A stretch of 64,000 nt of DNA from Mesonia maritima (GCF_042433895.1 NZ_JBHLUA010000012.1:186001-250000); one strand, 5' to 3'; positions 27,100 through 36,301 are shown, counted from the stretch's first letter. Translations and numbers: made by a program. Notes: a model not told the origin generated them from the sequence alone.

Positions 27100-27179
27100 G
27101 TTAATGCTTGTTATAAATGTTGATTTGCAGGTACAAATGAACTGGAAAAAGCGAAGAGCGCTTTTAAGCAAGCATTAAC
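27100..27179 (-). promoter_or_regulatory. Structured 5' leader of the TonB receptor: inverted repeat plus terminator-like hairpin
   Basis: On the minus strand GTTAATGCTTG (27179-27169) is exactly complementary to CAAGCATTAAC (27110-27100), and the second arm ends directly at the ATG. Between them AAAAGCG-CTCTT-CGCTTTT (27165-27147) forms a compact hairpin followed by one more T. The two folds could coexist as a multi-branch structure or compete. No known riboswitch consensus is recognised. Confidence 0.5.
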
Positions 27180-27246
27180 AAAAAACCTTGATTAGGTTAC
27201 GTTTATGTAAAAAACTTTAGCTGAATATTACGAGCTTAACGGAATA

Positions 27247-28488
27247 TTAAATTTTCTTAAACTTTAAATCATCAAGCTCTTTTTTTAAAGGTTCTATGGT
27301 TTTGTAAAATTCGGGTTTCATCGTTTCCTTTAAAGGTTCTGAACTTGGTAAATTTTGTTTGTAGGGATCTACTTGTTTTCCGTAAACCCAAAAGCGATAA
27401 CAAACATGCGGTCCGGTAGCCAAACCTGTACTTCCAACAAAACCAATGATATCACCTTGTTTTACACGTTGGCCAACTTTTACATTTCGTTTCGTCATGT
27501 GTAAATATTGTGTAGTGTATTTATCGTTATGGCGAACTTTTACATAATTTCCATTTCCGCGCGTATAGCTTGAACGAATTACTACGCCGTCTGCGGTTGT
27601 CCAAATTGGAGTTCCGGTTGGTGCAGCATAATCGGTTCCTTTATGAGCTTTCCACCGTTTTTGAACAGGATGAAATCTGCGTTTGGTATAACGAGATGAA
27701 ATTCTGGTAAATTTTAAGGGTGCTTTTAAGAAGAAACTTTGTAAAGATTGTGCTTCTTCATCATAAAATTTTGGAAAACCGCTTAAACTATCTTTTCCGA
27801 ATTGAAAAGCATAATAAGGATTATCGTAATGAGTAAGAACCGCCGCTTCAATATTTGCTAAACCGGCATAAATAGTATCATCTATATATTTTTCATTATA
27901 GATTAATTTGAATTGATCTCCTTTTTGAATTTTGAAGAAATCTATTTTCCATTGATAAATATCTGCAATTTTATCGGCCAAAAGAATACTTAATCCTTCA
28001 TTATCCATCGCTGCAGAAAGAGACGAAGTAATTACACCGCTAGCGGTTTTTCGTTTTATAGTAACTGGTTTTTTATCTTTTCTTACCACCACGCTATCTT
28101 GCAAATCGATAACCGTATAATTTATTTTGTCCTGTTGGTAAATAAAAGCCTGAACAGTTTCTGAAGTGTCTTTAGATTTTAAAATGGTATAAGCTCTACC
28201 TGCTACAATTCTCGCCGGATTAAAAATATCTTTAATCTGCTCTGAAATTTGAAAAACCTTACCCCGACTCACGCCGTTTGAGTCCATTATTCCACCGAAA
28301 CTATCACCTAAACGAATGGTATCTTTTACCACTTTATAATCATTAAGTGAAAACCCGAATTCTTTTAAAATTGGGGGCTTTTTTTTAGCTTTTACCTCAG
28401 AAATAGGTTTTGTTTTCGGCTCATCGTCACATGAAAATAAAATGAATGAACAAAAAATAACTAAAAAATAGGGGAATATTCTTTTCAA
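27247..28488 (-). CDS. M23 (LytM-type) peptidoglycan metallopeptidase, lipoprotein
   Basis: The 413-residue protein has a lipobox Cys at 20 (LFSC), a central region of about 200 residues with two weak beta-rich modules, and a C-terminal LytM domain (about 260-375). Zn ligands His282 and Asp286 lie in HKGTDY, and a catalytic His lies in QYLHM. The last motif is GPHVC (His361, Cys363) where the family usually has HxH. M23 enzymes cut peptide cross-bridges in peptidoglycan. It is encoded upstream of the TonB receptor on the same strand, 147 bases away. Confidence 0.9.
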   Translation of the reverse strand: MKRIFPYFLVIFCSFILFSCDDEPKTKPISEVKAKKKPPILKEFGFSLNDYKVVKDTIRLGDSFGGIMDSNGVSRGKVFQISEQIKDIFNPARIVAGRAYTILKSKDTSETVQAFIYQQDKINYTVIDLQDSVVVRKDKKPVTIKRKTASGVITSSLSAAMDNEGLSILLADKIADIYQWKIDFFKIQKGDQFKLIYNEKYIDDTIYAGLANIEAAVLTHYDNPYYAFQFGKDSLSGFPKFYDEEAQSLQSFFLKAPLKFTRISSRYTKRRFHPVQKRWKAHKGTDYAAPTGTPIWTTADGVVIRSSYTRGNGNYVKVRHNDKYTTQYLHMTKRNVKVGQRVKQGDIIGFVGSTGLATGPHVCYRFWVYGKQVDPYKQNLPSSEPLKETMKPEFYKTIEPLKKELDDLKFKKI

Positions 28489-28636
28489 ATCGTTTGGGTT
28501 TAGGATAATAAAGGGTTTTCAAAAATATTTAAAGCTAAACTTCTATACAACTTAATTTCACACTAATTATTTTACTTGATATAAGGATTTGAAAAATGCT
28601 GAAGTTCAATTAAAATTACTGAAAACTGAATTTTAG

Positions 28637-29416
28637 TTAATCCATAATAATTTTAAATGGATGCGCTAAACCTTTAAAAGCATCTAAATCTGCTTCAAGT
28701 GAACCAACTGCTAAGTCAGCTTCAATTTTTAATGGAATTTTATTAGCATCGTCGCTTACCCAAAAAGTTAAGCTTTCTTCTTCTTCAAAAACTCTTCCGG
28801 CTTGCACGTAAGGTCTAAATTTTAAAGCGGCTACTTTTCCGAATTTTGTTTTTAGTGTTTCTCTTCCAAGGAAAACAGTTTTGAATTTATAATTTTCATT
28901 ATCGAAAAAAAGATCTACTATAATCTCATCACCTTCTTTAATATTATTCTCATCTATTTTATTCCGCAAATAGTAAAACACCGATAGCATATCTTGTACC
29001 TTCGGCTTGGTTTCATAACTTTTTATGGTTTGGTGTTTTAAATCATGAACTTTAGCTGAATGCAGGTTTTGGTTAAAATCGATATAACGGTTTTTTTTGT
29101 GACCGCCTTCATTAATTTTTCGAATAAACCTTACTGGTAAATTGTCTTTTTTAGAAATATAGGTTTGGTAATTATCGTCTACCTCGAAAAATAAATGCAA
29201 TAAGCCTGTAGATTTTCCTTCACCGATTACGTGATAAACATCGGTATTATTAAAGCTATCGTCTTTTACTTCTAAAGTTGCAAAACTTGCATTAAACCAA
29301 CCGTAATGTATTCTGAATTTAAACCATTCGCCAGCTTTGTATGCTTGTTTTTGTTGCGCAGAAAGTTGCAAAAAAGGAACAAGTAATAACAGGTATATTA
29401 GAATTTTATTTTTCAT
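28637..29416 (-). CDS. DUF3108 domain protein, secreted
   Basis: The 259-residue product has a signal peptide (cleavage near LSAQ) and the DUF3108 pattern: AGEWFKFRIHYGWFNASFATL at the start, a central DMLSVFYYLRNK segment, FGKVAALKFRPYVQAGR, and a closing KIPLKIEADLAVGSLEADL strand. DUF3108 proteins are predicted periplasmic beta-barrel or lipid-binding-like folds of unknown function. It has its own promoter (29477-29506) just after a small-RNA terminator. Confidence 0.88.
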   Translation of the reverse strand: MKNKILIYLLLLVPFLQLSAQQKQAYKAGEWFKFRIHYGWFNASFATLEVKDDSFNNTDVYHVIGEGKSTGLLHLFFEVDDNYQTYISKKDNLPVRFIRKINEGGHKKNRYIDFNQNLHSAKVHDLKHQTIKSYETKPKVQDMLSVFYYLRNKIDENNIKEGDEIIVDLFFDNENYKFKTVFLGRETLKTKFGKVAALKFRPYVQAGRVFEEEESLTFWVSDDANKIPLKIEADLAVGSLEADLDAFKGLAHPFKIIMD

Positions 29417-29476
29417 ATAAATAGATTTAAGCTGCTAGTTTTATAGCGGTTGGCAATGAAAATACAATTACTGTTC

Positions 29477-29506
29477 CAAATGTATTAAAACACAAAACCC
29501 CATCAA
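29477..29506 (-). promoter_or_regulatory. Promoter of the DUF3108 gene
   Basis: On the minus strand TTG (29506-29504) and TACATTTG (29484-29477) are separated by 19 bases, an ideal Bacteroidetes promoter. The -33 element lies within the terminator stem of the upstream RNA gene. Confidence 0.7.
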
Positions 29507-29607
29507 ATTAATTGACAGGGTTTTATGCTTATTAACCAACTAAAACTTAAATTTATGAAAAAATACTTTCTCAAATTGCACTCTCGGTAACCACCCCGAA
29601 ATTGCGG
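29487..29607 (-). ncRNA. Candidate stand-alone small RNA, about 120 nt
   Basis: A promoter (29611-29641) would start RNA near 29607. The product would begin CCGCAATTTCGGGG. It has a TCGG/CCGA stem (in CGGGGTGGTTACCGAGAG), a nested AATTT/GAAA with TTTC/AAATT hairpin, and an AAAACCC/GGGTTTT terminator stem (29524-29494). GCAATTT occurs twice, flanking the first hairpin. It sits between hppD and the DUF3108 gene, and the latter has its own promoter, so this is a separate unit. No Rfam family is recognised. The opposite strand can encode only a 21-residue peptide, judged less likely. Confidence 0.5.
29494..29524 (-). terminator. Intrinsic terminator of the candidate small RNA
   Basis: AAAACCC and GGGTTTT form a 7-base stem closed by a smaller CAA/TTG stem, followed on the minus strand by GTGTTTT. 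The T run is interrupted, so efficiency may be moderate. Confidence 0.6.
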
Positions 29608-29610
29608 ATG

Positions 29611-29641
29611 CAAAAATACGTTCACTTTAAAATATTCGCAA
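29611..29641 (-). promoter_or_regulatory. Promoter of the candidate small RNA
   Basis: On the minus strand TTG (29641-29639) and TATTTTTG (29618-29611) are separated by 20 bases, the same arrangement as the sdh promoter. No protein-coding frame follows before the terminator. Confidence 0.65.
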
Positions 29642-29724
29642 GCAAAAACGTATATTTAACATTTCACTGAAAATATTTCATCAAAAAATAGTTTTCAATG
29701 GTTATTTTCTAATTATTTTAAGGA

Positions 29725-30888
29725 TTAAGACAACGTACCTCGTAAACCTTGTTCTCTTTCAATTGCTTCAAATAAGGCTTTAAAGTTTCCTGCTCCAAAA
29801 CCTCTTGCTCCCATTCGTTGAATAATTTCGAAAAACAACGTTGGACGATCTTCTACCGGTTTGGTGAATATTTGCAATAAATACCCCTCTTCATCGGCAT
29901 CGATCATTATTCCAAGTTTTTTAAGTTTTTCCATATCTTCTCGAAGCTCATGATCGTGTTCTGCTAATCGTTCTGGCACTTCGTTGTAATATGTTTCTGG
30001 TGGAGTTGATAAAAATTCTACTCCGCGAGAGCGTAAATCGGCTACTGTTTTAATAATATCATCGGTAGCTACTGCAATATGCTGAACGCCGGAACCTTCA
30101 TAAAAATCCAAATATTCTTCAATTTGAGATTTTTTCATTCCTTCAGCTGGTTCGTTTATCGGGAATTTAATTCTTCCGTTTCCATTACTCATTACCTTAC
30201 TCATTAGAGCTGAGTATTCGGTATGAATTTGCTTATCATCAAAAGAAAGGAAATTAACGAATCCCATTACATCTTCGTACCATTTTACCCAAGTATTCAT
30301 TTGGTTCCAACCCACATTTCCTACCATGTGATCAATATATTTTAATCCGGTAGGCGTTGGATTATATTCAGATTTCCATTCTACGAAACCTGGTAAAAAT
30401 GAGCCGTTATAGTTTTTTCGTTCTACAAACATGTGAACAGTTTCACCATAAGTATAAATTCCTGATCGTACTACTTCGCCATGTTCGTCTTTCTCTACTT
30501 TAGGTTCCATAAAAGATTTTGCTCCACGAGAAGTTGTTTCTTCCCAGGCTTTTTTTGCATCTTCTACCCAAAGTGCAATTACTTTTACCCCATCACCATG
30601 TTTCACAATATGGTCATTAATCGGGTGTTTAGAATTTAATGGCGTAGTTAATACTAATCTAATTTTATCTTGTTTTAATACATACGAAACGGTGTCTTTA
30701 CTTCCAGTTTCTAAACCTTTATATGAATGTGACTGAAAGCCGAATGCGGTTTTATAAAAGTGGGCCGCTTGTTTGGCGTTTCCTACGTAAAATTCTACAT
30801 AGTCTGTTCCTAATAAAGGCAAGAAGTCTTGTGCACCTTCAAAAATTTTTTCTAATCCGTAGTCTACTGATTTTATATCTTTACTCAT
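29725..30888 (-). CDS. hppD: 4-Hydroxyphenylpyruvate dioxygenase
   Basis: The 387-residue protein has two VOC domains. The three Fe(II) ligands are expected in IDHMVGNVGW (His), GVQHIAVATDDI (His) and TLFFEIIQRMG (Glu), all visible. The C-terminal GFGAGNFKALFEAIEREQ helix is typical of the family. It converts 4-hydroxyphenylpyruvate to homogentisate in tyrosine breakdown. hmgA, the next enzyme, lies just upstream in transcription order (31005-32168), about 116 bases away on the same strand. Confidence 0.97.
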   Translation of the reverse strand: MSKDIKSVDYGLEKIFEGAQDFLPLLGTDYVEFYVGNAKQAAHFYKTAFGFQSHSYKGLETGSKDTVSYVLKQDKIRLVLTTPLNSKHPINDHIVKHGDGVKVIALWVEDAKKAWEETTSRGAKSFMEPKVEKDEHGEVVRSGIYTYGETVHMFVERKNYNGSFLPGFVEWKSEYNPTPTGLKYIDHMVGNVGWNQMNTWVKWYEDVMGFVNFLSFDDKQIHTEYSALMSKVMSNGNGRIKFPINEPAEGMKKSQIEEYLDFYEGSGVQHIAVATDDIIKTVADLRSRGVEFLSTPPETYYNEVPERLAEHDHELREDMEKLKKLGIMIDADEEGYLLQIFTKPVEDRPTLFFEIIQRMGARGFGAGNFKALFEAIEREQGLRGTLS

Positions 30889-31004
30889 GATTTTATAATT
30901 TTAAATTTATGCGTTTAATTAATGGTTGACTTTTTTTAGTTGAAAAGTTACCACATTGCTCGCATTTGTGCTGAAATAACTAATTTTTTCAATTCAATCT
31001 ATTC

Positions 31005-32168
31005 TTAATCGTGTTCTAACCAAGAAGTATGATAAGTCTCATCGGCAATTTTCATTCCGTCTTCGGTTACTTTTAAAGGTTTAAAAGTATCTACCATTAC
31101 GGCTAATTCTTCAGTTTTTGTCTGACCGATACTTCGCTCTACCGCTCCCGGATGCGGACCGTGAGGAATTCCCGCGGGATGCAATGAAATATGACCTTCT
31201 TCAATATCATTTCTACTCATAAAATCGCCATCTACATAATAAAGAACCTCATCGCTATCTATATTACTGTGATTGTAAGGCGCGGGAATACTTTCGGGAT
31301 GATAATCGTACAATCGCGGACAGAATGAACAAACCACGAACGCATCGGTTTCAAAAGTTTGATGAACCGGTGGCGGTTGGTGAATTCTCCCGGTAATGGG
31401 TTCAAAATCGTGAATGGAAAATGCATACGGGAAATTATAGCCGTCATAACCCACAACATCGAATGGATGTGTCGCATAAACCATATCAAAAATTTCGTCT
31501 TGCTTTTTTACTTTAATTAGAAAATCGCCTTTTTCATCGTTGGTTTCTAATTCGTGTGGTCTTCGTAAATCACGTTCACAAAATGGCGAATGTTCTAACA
31601 ATTGACCAAAATGATTTCTATAGCGTTTTGGCGTGTAAATTGGTCGGCGTGATTCTACAATGAAAAGTCGGTTATTTTCATCGTCGAAATCTAACTTATA
31701 AATCGTTCCGCGTGGAATTAATAAATAATCACCGTATTTAAAATCTATATTTCCTAAATGTGTACGTAATTTACCGCTTCCTTTATGAATAAAAAGCAAT
31801 TCATCGGCATCAGAATTTTTATAGAAATAATCTTCTGTGCTTTCTTGTGGTGCTGCTAACGTAATGGTAACATCGCTATTGGTTAATACCGGTTTTCTGC
31901 TTTCCAAATAATCTGGAGCAGGAACGATTTTAAAACCTTTAAAGCGATAACTTTTTAAATTATTTCCAATCGCTATTTTTGGAGCTACGTTGTAACTTCC
32001 TTTTATTTCTTTAACCTGTGTTGGTCTGTGTTCGTGATATAAATTAGACGACATCCCGTCGAAACCAATGGTCCCGAAAAGTTGTTCGTAATAAAGACTT
32101 CCGTCAGGTTTTTTGAAAACGGTGTGTCTTTTATGGGGTATTTTTCCGAGTTTATGATAGAAAGGCAT
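31005..32168 (-). CDS. hmgA: Homogentisate 1,2-dioxygenase
   Basis: The ATG at 32168 (MPFYHKLGKIPHKRHT) gives 387 residues; a TTG 24 bases upstream is not needed. Family signatures are clear: THPFDVVGYDGYNFPYAF, PPPVHQTFET, YNHSNIDSDEVLYYVDGDF and the Fe-site region SLHPAGIPHGPHPG. It opens homogentisate to maleylacetoacetate. With hppD it forms the upper tyrosine degradation route; fumarylacetoacetase is not in the window. Confidence 0.96.
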   Translation of the reverse strand: MPFYHKLGKIPHKRHTVFKKPDGSLYYEQLFGTIGFDGMSSNLYHEHRPTQVKEIKGSYNVAPKIAIGNNLKSYRFKGFKIVPAPDYLESRKPVLTNSDVTITLAAPQESTEDYFYKNSDADELLFIHKGSGKLRTHLGNIDFKYGDYLLIPRGTIYKLDFDDENNRLFIVESRRPIYTPKRYRNHFGQLLEHSPFCERDLRRPHELETNDEKGDFLIKVKKQDEIFDMVYATHPFDVVGYDGYNFPYAFSIHDFEPITGRIHQPPPVHQTFETDAFVVCSFCPRLYDYHPESIPAPYNHSNIDSDEVLYYVDGDFMSRNDIEEGHISLHPAGIPHGPHPGAVERSIGQTKTEELAVMVDTFKPLKVTEDGMKIADETYHTSWLEHD

Positions 32169-32252
32169 AATTATAATTTTTCTATGAGCCAATAAATAAT
32201 AGATACTTCTACAAATATCGACAAATTTTGATGAAAATTTTCTTAAATCTTA

Positions 32253-34499
32253 TTAAAACCAAAAGCCTAAGCTTAAATACCATTCACTTTCGCCGCGTTC
32301 GGGTGAATAAGAATATTTTCCTTCTAAGGGACCTAAAAAAGTTTCTATACCGTAACCGATCGCAAAACCTGTAAAGTCTGGCGTGCTAAACCAATTTCCG
32401 GTTTTGTAAAGATCGTCTTCCACATTGGCAATATTATAACTTGCTATAAGATGATTTTTTTTGAAAATTTCATAATCTATTTCTACTAAAGCTTTGATAT
32501 AACTATCACCAGAAAGATCTAAAAAATTATAGCCGAAAAACGGTTCAATATTATTTACATAATTATTTCCGTAGCCGCCTAAGAAAAATTTTAACGTATT
32601 CATTTCGCTATTTCCTAACCTAAAACCGGTTTCTGTGGTTGTTCTAACCGAAAATTTTGAAATAGGACTAAACGCGTAACCGATGGAACCTTTGGCAATA
32701 GAAAATTCAGAAAAACTAAAAGAGGAATGCGAATCGAATAAATACAAGTGAAAATCGCCTCTAAAATGTGCTCCAGAACTTGGGAAATAAGCGTTATCGT
32801 AGGTATCTAATTCTAAATAACCATACGTGCTATATAAATTGCTTTGCTCTAAAACGGTAAAAGGAAGATTTTCATTCTCTTTATTTTCTATAATTGTTTC
32901 TGTTTCTAATTTTGTGTATTTATGTTCTAATCCTAACCCAAACCGAAATGCTTTTACCAAAAATGTTTGCACGTAAAATTGATTGGTGAAATCGAGATAA
33001 TCTATTTCTACTTGGTTTACATCATAATCGCGAAGTGAAGAATTTTTCTTTACAAAGTCGAAACCAACATCGTGCTCAAATTGCTTAACACTCGAGTTTA
33101 CGCCGATGCTCCAATAACTTCCTTTATCGATATAATAACTAAAATCGTACCGAAAATTATCACCAACAATGGCATCAAAAGAAGTAATATCATTAGTTAA
33201 AAAAAGTGATTTATGGGTAATATTCAGTAAAGCCGCACTTCTGTATAGTTCATCGTAATGTAAGGCAAAACGCAACAAAGTATTATTATTATTTTCATAG
33301 ACAACTACTTGCAAGTCGTTTTTGCCTTCTCCTTGAGGAATTAAATTATATTCTACACGCTTAAAATTTCCGGTTGCCGATAAATTATTAATCCCAACGT
33401 TTAAATCTTGATACGGAATTTTAGTATCGGTAGGTATTTTTAATTTTCCCCGAATATAACTTCGCGGATAATTACTGTTTCCGGCAATATCGATATTTTT
33501 AATGTAAACCGAATCGTTTACAATTCGCTTTCGTTCAGCTTTTAGATTTTCTTTTATATTTTGTCGACTCGCGATTGCTTGTAAATCTGCCAATTTTTCC
33601 AGTGCAGCTTCTTCACCGGAATCGATTATCGCTTTTCCCTTATCAAACGATAAAATTGAAAAATCGGTAATATCGGGATTAATGTATAAATCGGTTAATT
33701 TGCGTTTTTCGCGCATGTCTCTAATCGTTCTAAAATTATTAACCTGCGTTAGAATTTCAAAAGCCGACTGTAAGTCTTTTCGGTCTACCAAACTATCTTG
33801 AACATCAACCCCAATAATGTAATCTACGCCTCTTTTACGTAATTCTTCTACAGGATAATTATTTGAAACGCCACCATCGGTAATTAATCTTCCATTTATA
33901 GGAACGGGACTAAATAATGATGGAATTGCACCACTTGCTGAAACCGCTTGCGCAAGCGAACCGCTGTTTAAAATTACTTCTCTTCCGGTTTCAATATCGG
34001 TACCGATGCAGAAAAAGGGAATGGGTAATTTTTCGAAATTATTTATATGGTTTACATGCGAAGTTAACTGCGAAACAAGATTGTAAATATTTTGTCCTTT
34101 TGAAAGTCCAGATGGAAAACTCACTTTAAACTTATCGAACGGTAAACTTACAGCATAACGTTCTGATTCTTCTTTTTCATAAAACGTTTTTACGCCACGC
34201 GGCAAATCGTCTTGAATTAAGGTATTAAAGTTTGTTCGCTGAAAAATGGAATCTAGTTCTTCCGGTGAATAACCCGCAGCGTATAAAGAACCAATAATGG
34301 CACCCATACTGCTTCCGCCAATATAATCTACCCGAATCCCGGCTTTTTCGATTACTTTTAACGCGCCAATATGCGCCAAACCTTTTGCTCCCCCACCACT
34401 TAATACCAAACCTACTTTTAAATCACGTGCTTTATTGGGCGTTTCTTGCGCAAAAACTCCAAAACCAATTAGCAAGATGAAAAGTAGTATTTTCTTCAT
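32253..34499 (-). CDS. Patatin-like phospholipase fused to a BamA-type outer-membrane barrel
   Basis: The 748-residue protein has a signal peptide (cleavage near FAQ), a patatin domain (about 28-270) with SGGGAKG oxyanion loop, nucleophile Ser64 in GGSSMG and catalytic Asp in TDGGVSNNYP, then a POTRA-like segment (about 315-395) and a C-terminal 16-strand-type barrel ending LSLGFWF. This matches the PlpD-like type Vd arrangement in which a lipase is linked to its own barrel. Its ATG follows the uvrC stop with no gap. Confidence 0.92.
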   Translation of the reverse strand: MKKILLFILLIGFGVFAQETPNKARDLKVGLVLSGGGAKGLAHIGALKVIEKAGIRVDYIGGSSMGAIIGSLYAAGYSPEELDSIFQRTNFNTLIQDDLPRGVKTFYEKEESERYAVSLPFDKFKVSFPSGLSKGQNIYNLVSQLTSHVNHINNFEKLPIPFFCIGTDIETGREVILNSGSLAQAVSASGAIPSLFSPVPINGRLITDGGVSNNYPVEELRKRGVDYIIGVDVQDSLVDRKDLQSAFEILTQVNNFRTIRDMREKRKLTDLYINPDITDFSILSFDKGKAIIDSGEEAALEKLADLQAIASRQNIKENLKAERKRIVNDSVYIKNIDIAGNSNYPRSYIRGKLKIPTDTKIPYQDLNVGINNLSATGNFKRVEYNLIPQGEGKNDLQVVVYENNNNTLLRFALHYDELYRSAALLNITHKSLFLTNDITSFDAIVGDNFRYDFSYYIDKGSYWSIGVNSSVKQFEHDVGFDFVKKNSSLRDYDVNQVEIDYLDFTNQFYVQTFLVKAFRFGLGLEHKYTKLETETIIENKENENLPFTVLEQSNLYSTYGYLELDTYDNAYFPSSGAHFRGDFHLYLFDSHSSFSFSEFSIAKGSIGYAFSPISKFSVRTTTETGFRLGNSEMNTLKFFLGGYGNNYVNNIEPFFGYNFLDLSGDSYIKALVEIDYEIFKKNHLIASYNIANVEDDLYKTGNWFSTPDFTGFAIGYGIETFLGPLEGKYSYSPERGESEWYLSLGFWF

Positions 34500-36296
34500 T
34501 TATTCTATGGAATGATAATGATTATAAACCAAGGTTGCTTTTGAATTTCCGATAACATCGGCAAGCTCTTTTTTACTGAGTTTCGCTATTTTTTTTGTCG
34601 ATCTGAATTGTTTTAATAATTCGATAGCGGTTTTTTCGCCAATTCCTGAAATTTGTTCTAATTCTGTTCCCAAAGCTGCGCTGCTTCTTTTATTTCGGTG
34701 GAAAGTTATTCCAAATCGATGCGCTTCATTTCTAAGTTGTTGAATCACTTTTAAGGTTTCAGATTTCTTGTCCAAATATAACGGAATTGAATCACCTGGA
34801 TAAAATAATTCTTCTAATCTTTTTGCAATTCCGATAATAGCTATTTTTCCGCGCAAGCCTAAATCGTCTAAAGCTTTTACTGCGGAAGAGAGTTGACCTT
34901 TTCCGCCATCGATAATAATAAGTTGTGGCAAAGGTTCTTCTTCATTTAATAATCTTCGGTATCTTCTAAAAACAACTTCTTCCATCGAGGCAAAATCGTC
35001 TGGACCTTCTACGGTTTTTATATTAAATTTTCGGTAATCTTTTTTGCTGGGTTTTCCATTTTTAAAAACCACACAAGCCGCAACGGGATTTGTTCCTTGA
35101 ATATTCGAATTATCGAAACACTCAATATGTCGGGGTTCTTCATTTAACCGTAAATCTTTTTTCATTTGCGCCATTAAACGATTTACATGTCGATCTGGAT
35201 CTACAATCTTCATTTGTTTAAAACGCTCTTGCCTAAAATATTTCGCATTTCTTAGCGATAAATCTACAATAGCTTTTTTATCACCCAATTTAGGAATGGT
35301 AACTTTTACATTTTCACCGGCATCAACTTTAAAAGGAACATAAATTTCTGGAGATTTGGAGTCGAAACGTTGTCTTATTTCAGTAATAGCGAGTTCGAGC
35401 AGTTCTTCATCAGTTTCGTCTAATTTTTTTTTCATCTCGATGGTATGCGACCGAATAATAGAACCGTGCGAAAGTTGTAAAAAATTTACATAGCCATAAC
35501 TTTCATCACTTAAAATGGAAAAAACATCGACATTATTTATTTTAGGATTTACTACGGTAGATTTCACTTGGTAGCGCTCTAAAATGTCTACTTTCTCTTT
35601 TATTCGTTGCGCGTCTTCAAACTCCATTTTTTCGGCGTGCGCTTTCATTTGGTCTTTAAATTTGTAAAGTGAATCTTTAAAATTTCCTTTTACAATTTGC
35701 CGAATATGCTCGATATTATTGTTATAATCTTGTTCAGTTTGGTAACCTTCGCACGGTCCTTGGCAATTTCCTAAATGATATTCTAAGCAAACTTTATATT
35801 TTCCGTGCTGAATTTTTTCTTCAGATAAATCATAATTACATGTGCGCAATTTATAGAGTTCTTTTATTAAACCGAGCAAAGTTTTTACGGTCCTAACACT
35901 GGTAAACGGTCCGTAATATTCACTGCCGTCTTTTATAACACGACGCGTCATAAAAACTCTTGGAAAACGTTCTTTTTTAATGCAAATCCATGGGTAGGTT
36001 TTGTCATCTTTCAGCATTACATTAAAGCGCGGCTGGTATTTTTTAATTAAATTATTTTCCAGCAATAAGGCGTCGGTTTCAGAATTCACGACAATATGTT
36101 TTATCTCGTGAATTTTTTTTACCATTACACCAATACGATGGCTATCATGCTTTTTATTGAAATAAGAACTTACTCGTTTCTTTAAATTCTTTGCTTTACC
36201 AACATAGAGAATCTTGCCTTTTTTATCGTAATATTGATAGACTCCCGGACTGGAAGGCAAGGTTTTTAATTGAATTTCTAACGGAGTTGTTGTCAT
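34500..36296 (-). CDS. uvrC: Excinuclease ABC subunit C
   Basis: The 598-residue protein has the N-terminal GIY-YIG nuclease (GVYQYYDKKGKILYVGKAKNLKKRV), a UVR motif with MEFEDAQRIKEKVDILERY, an RNase H-like 5' nuclease domain (ECFDNSNIQGTNPVA, LIIIDGGKGQLSSA) and a C-terminal helix-hairpin-helix (LEQISGIGEKTAIELLKQF). UvrC makes both incisions in nucleotide excision repair. A -7 element lies only 5 bases before the ATG, so the mRNA is nearly leaderless. It is followed directly by the patatin gene. Confidence 0.97.
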   Translation of the reverse strand: MTTTPLEIQLKTLPSSPGVYQYYDKKGKILYVGKAKNLKKRVSSYFNKKHDSHRIGVMVKKIHEIKHIVVNSETDALLLENNLIKKYQPRFNVMLKDDKTYPWICIKKERFPRVFMTRRVIKDGSEYYGPFTSVRTVKTLLGLIKELYKLRTCNYDLSEEKIQHGKYKVCLEYHLGNCQGPCEGYQTEQDYNNNIEHIRQIVKGNFKDSLYKFKDQMKAHAEKMEFEDAQRIKEKVDILERYQVKSTVVNPKINNVDVFSILSDESYGYVNFLQLSHGSIIRSHTIEMKKKLDETDEELLELAITEIRQRFDSKSPEIYVPFKVDAGENVKVTIPKLGDKKAIVDLSLRNAKYFRQERFKQMKIVDPDRHVNRLMAQMKKDLRLNEEPRHIECFDNSNIQGTNPVAACVVFKNGKPSKKDYRKFNIKTVEGPDDFASMEEVVFRRYRRLLNEEEPLPQLIIIDGGKGQLSSAVKALDDLGLRGKIAIIGIAKRLEELFYPGDSIPLYLDKKSETLKVIQQLRNEAHRFGITFHRNKRSSAALGTELEQISGIGEKTAIELLKQFRSTKKIAKLSKKELADVIGNSKATLVYNHYHSIE

Positions 36297-36301
36297 TACC
36301 T

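Noticed and set aside
27100..27171. TTG-initiated 24-residue extension of the second TonB receptor
   Set aside because: It would run across the inverted-repeat leader and put the signal peptide inside; the Met at 27099 gives a standard signal peptide.
29521..29590. A 21-residue plus-strand peptide frame (MLINQLKLKF start, ending LHSR) in the hppD/DUF3108 gap
   Set aside because: No plus-strand promoter is seen and no gene follows it on that strand; the minus strand has a complete promoter and terminator. Kept only as an alternative.
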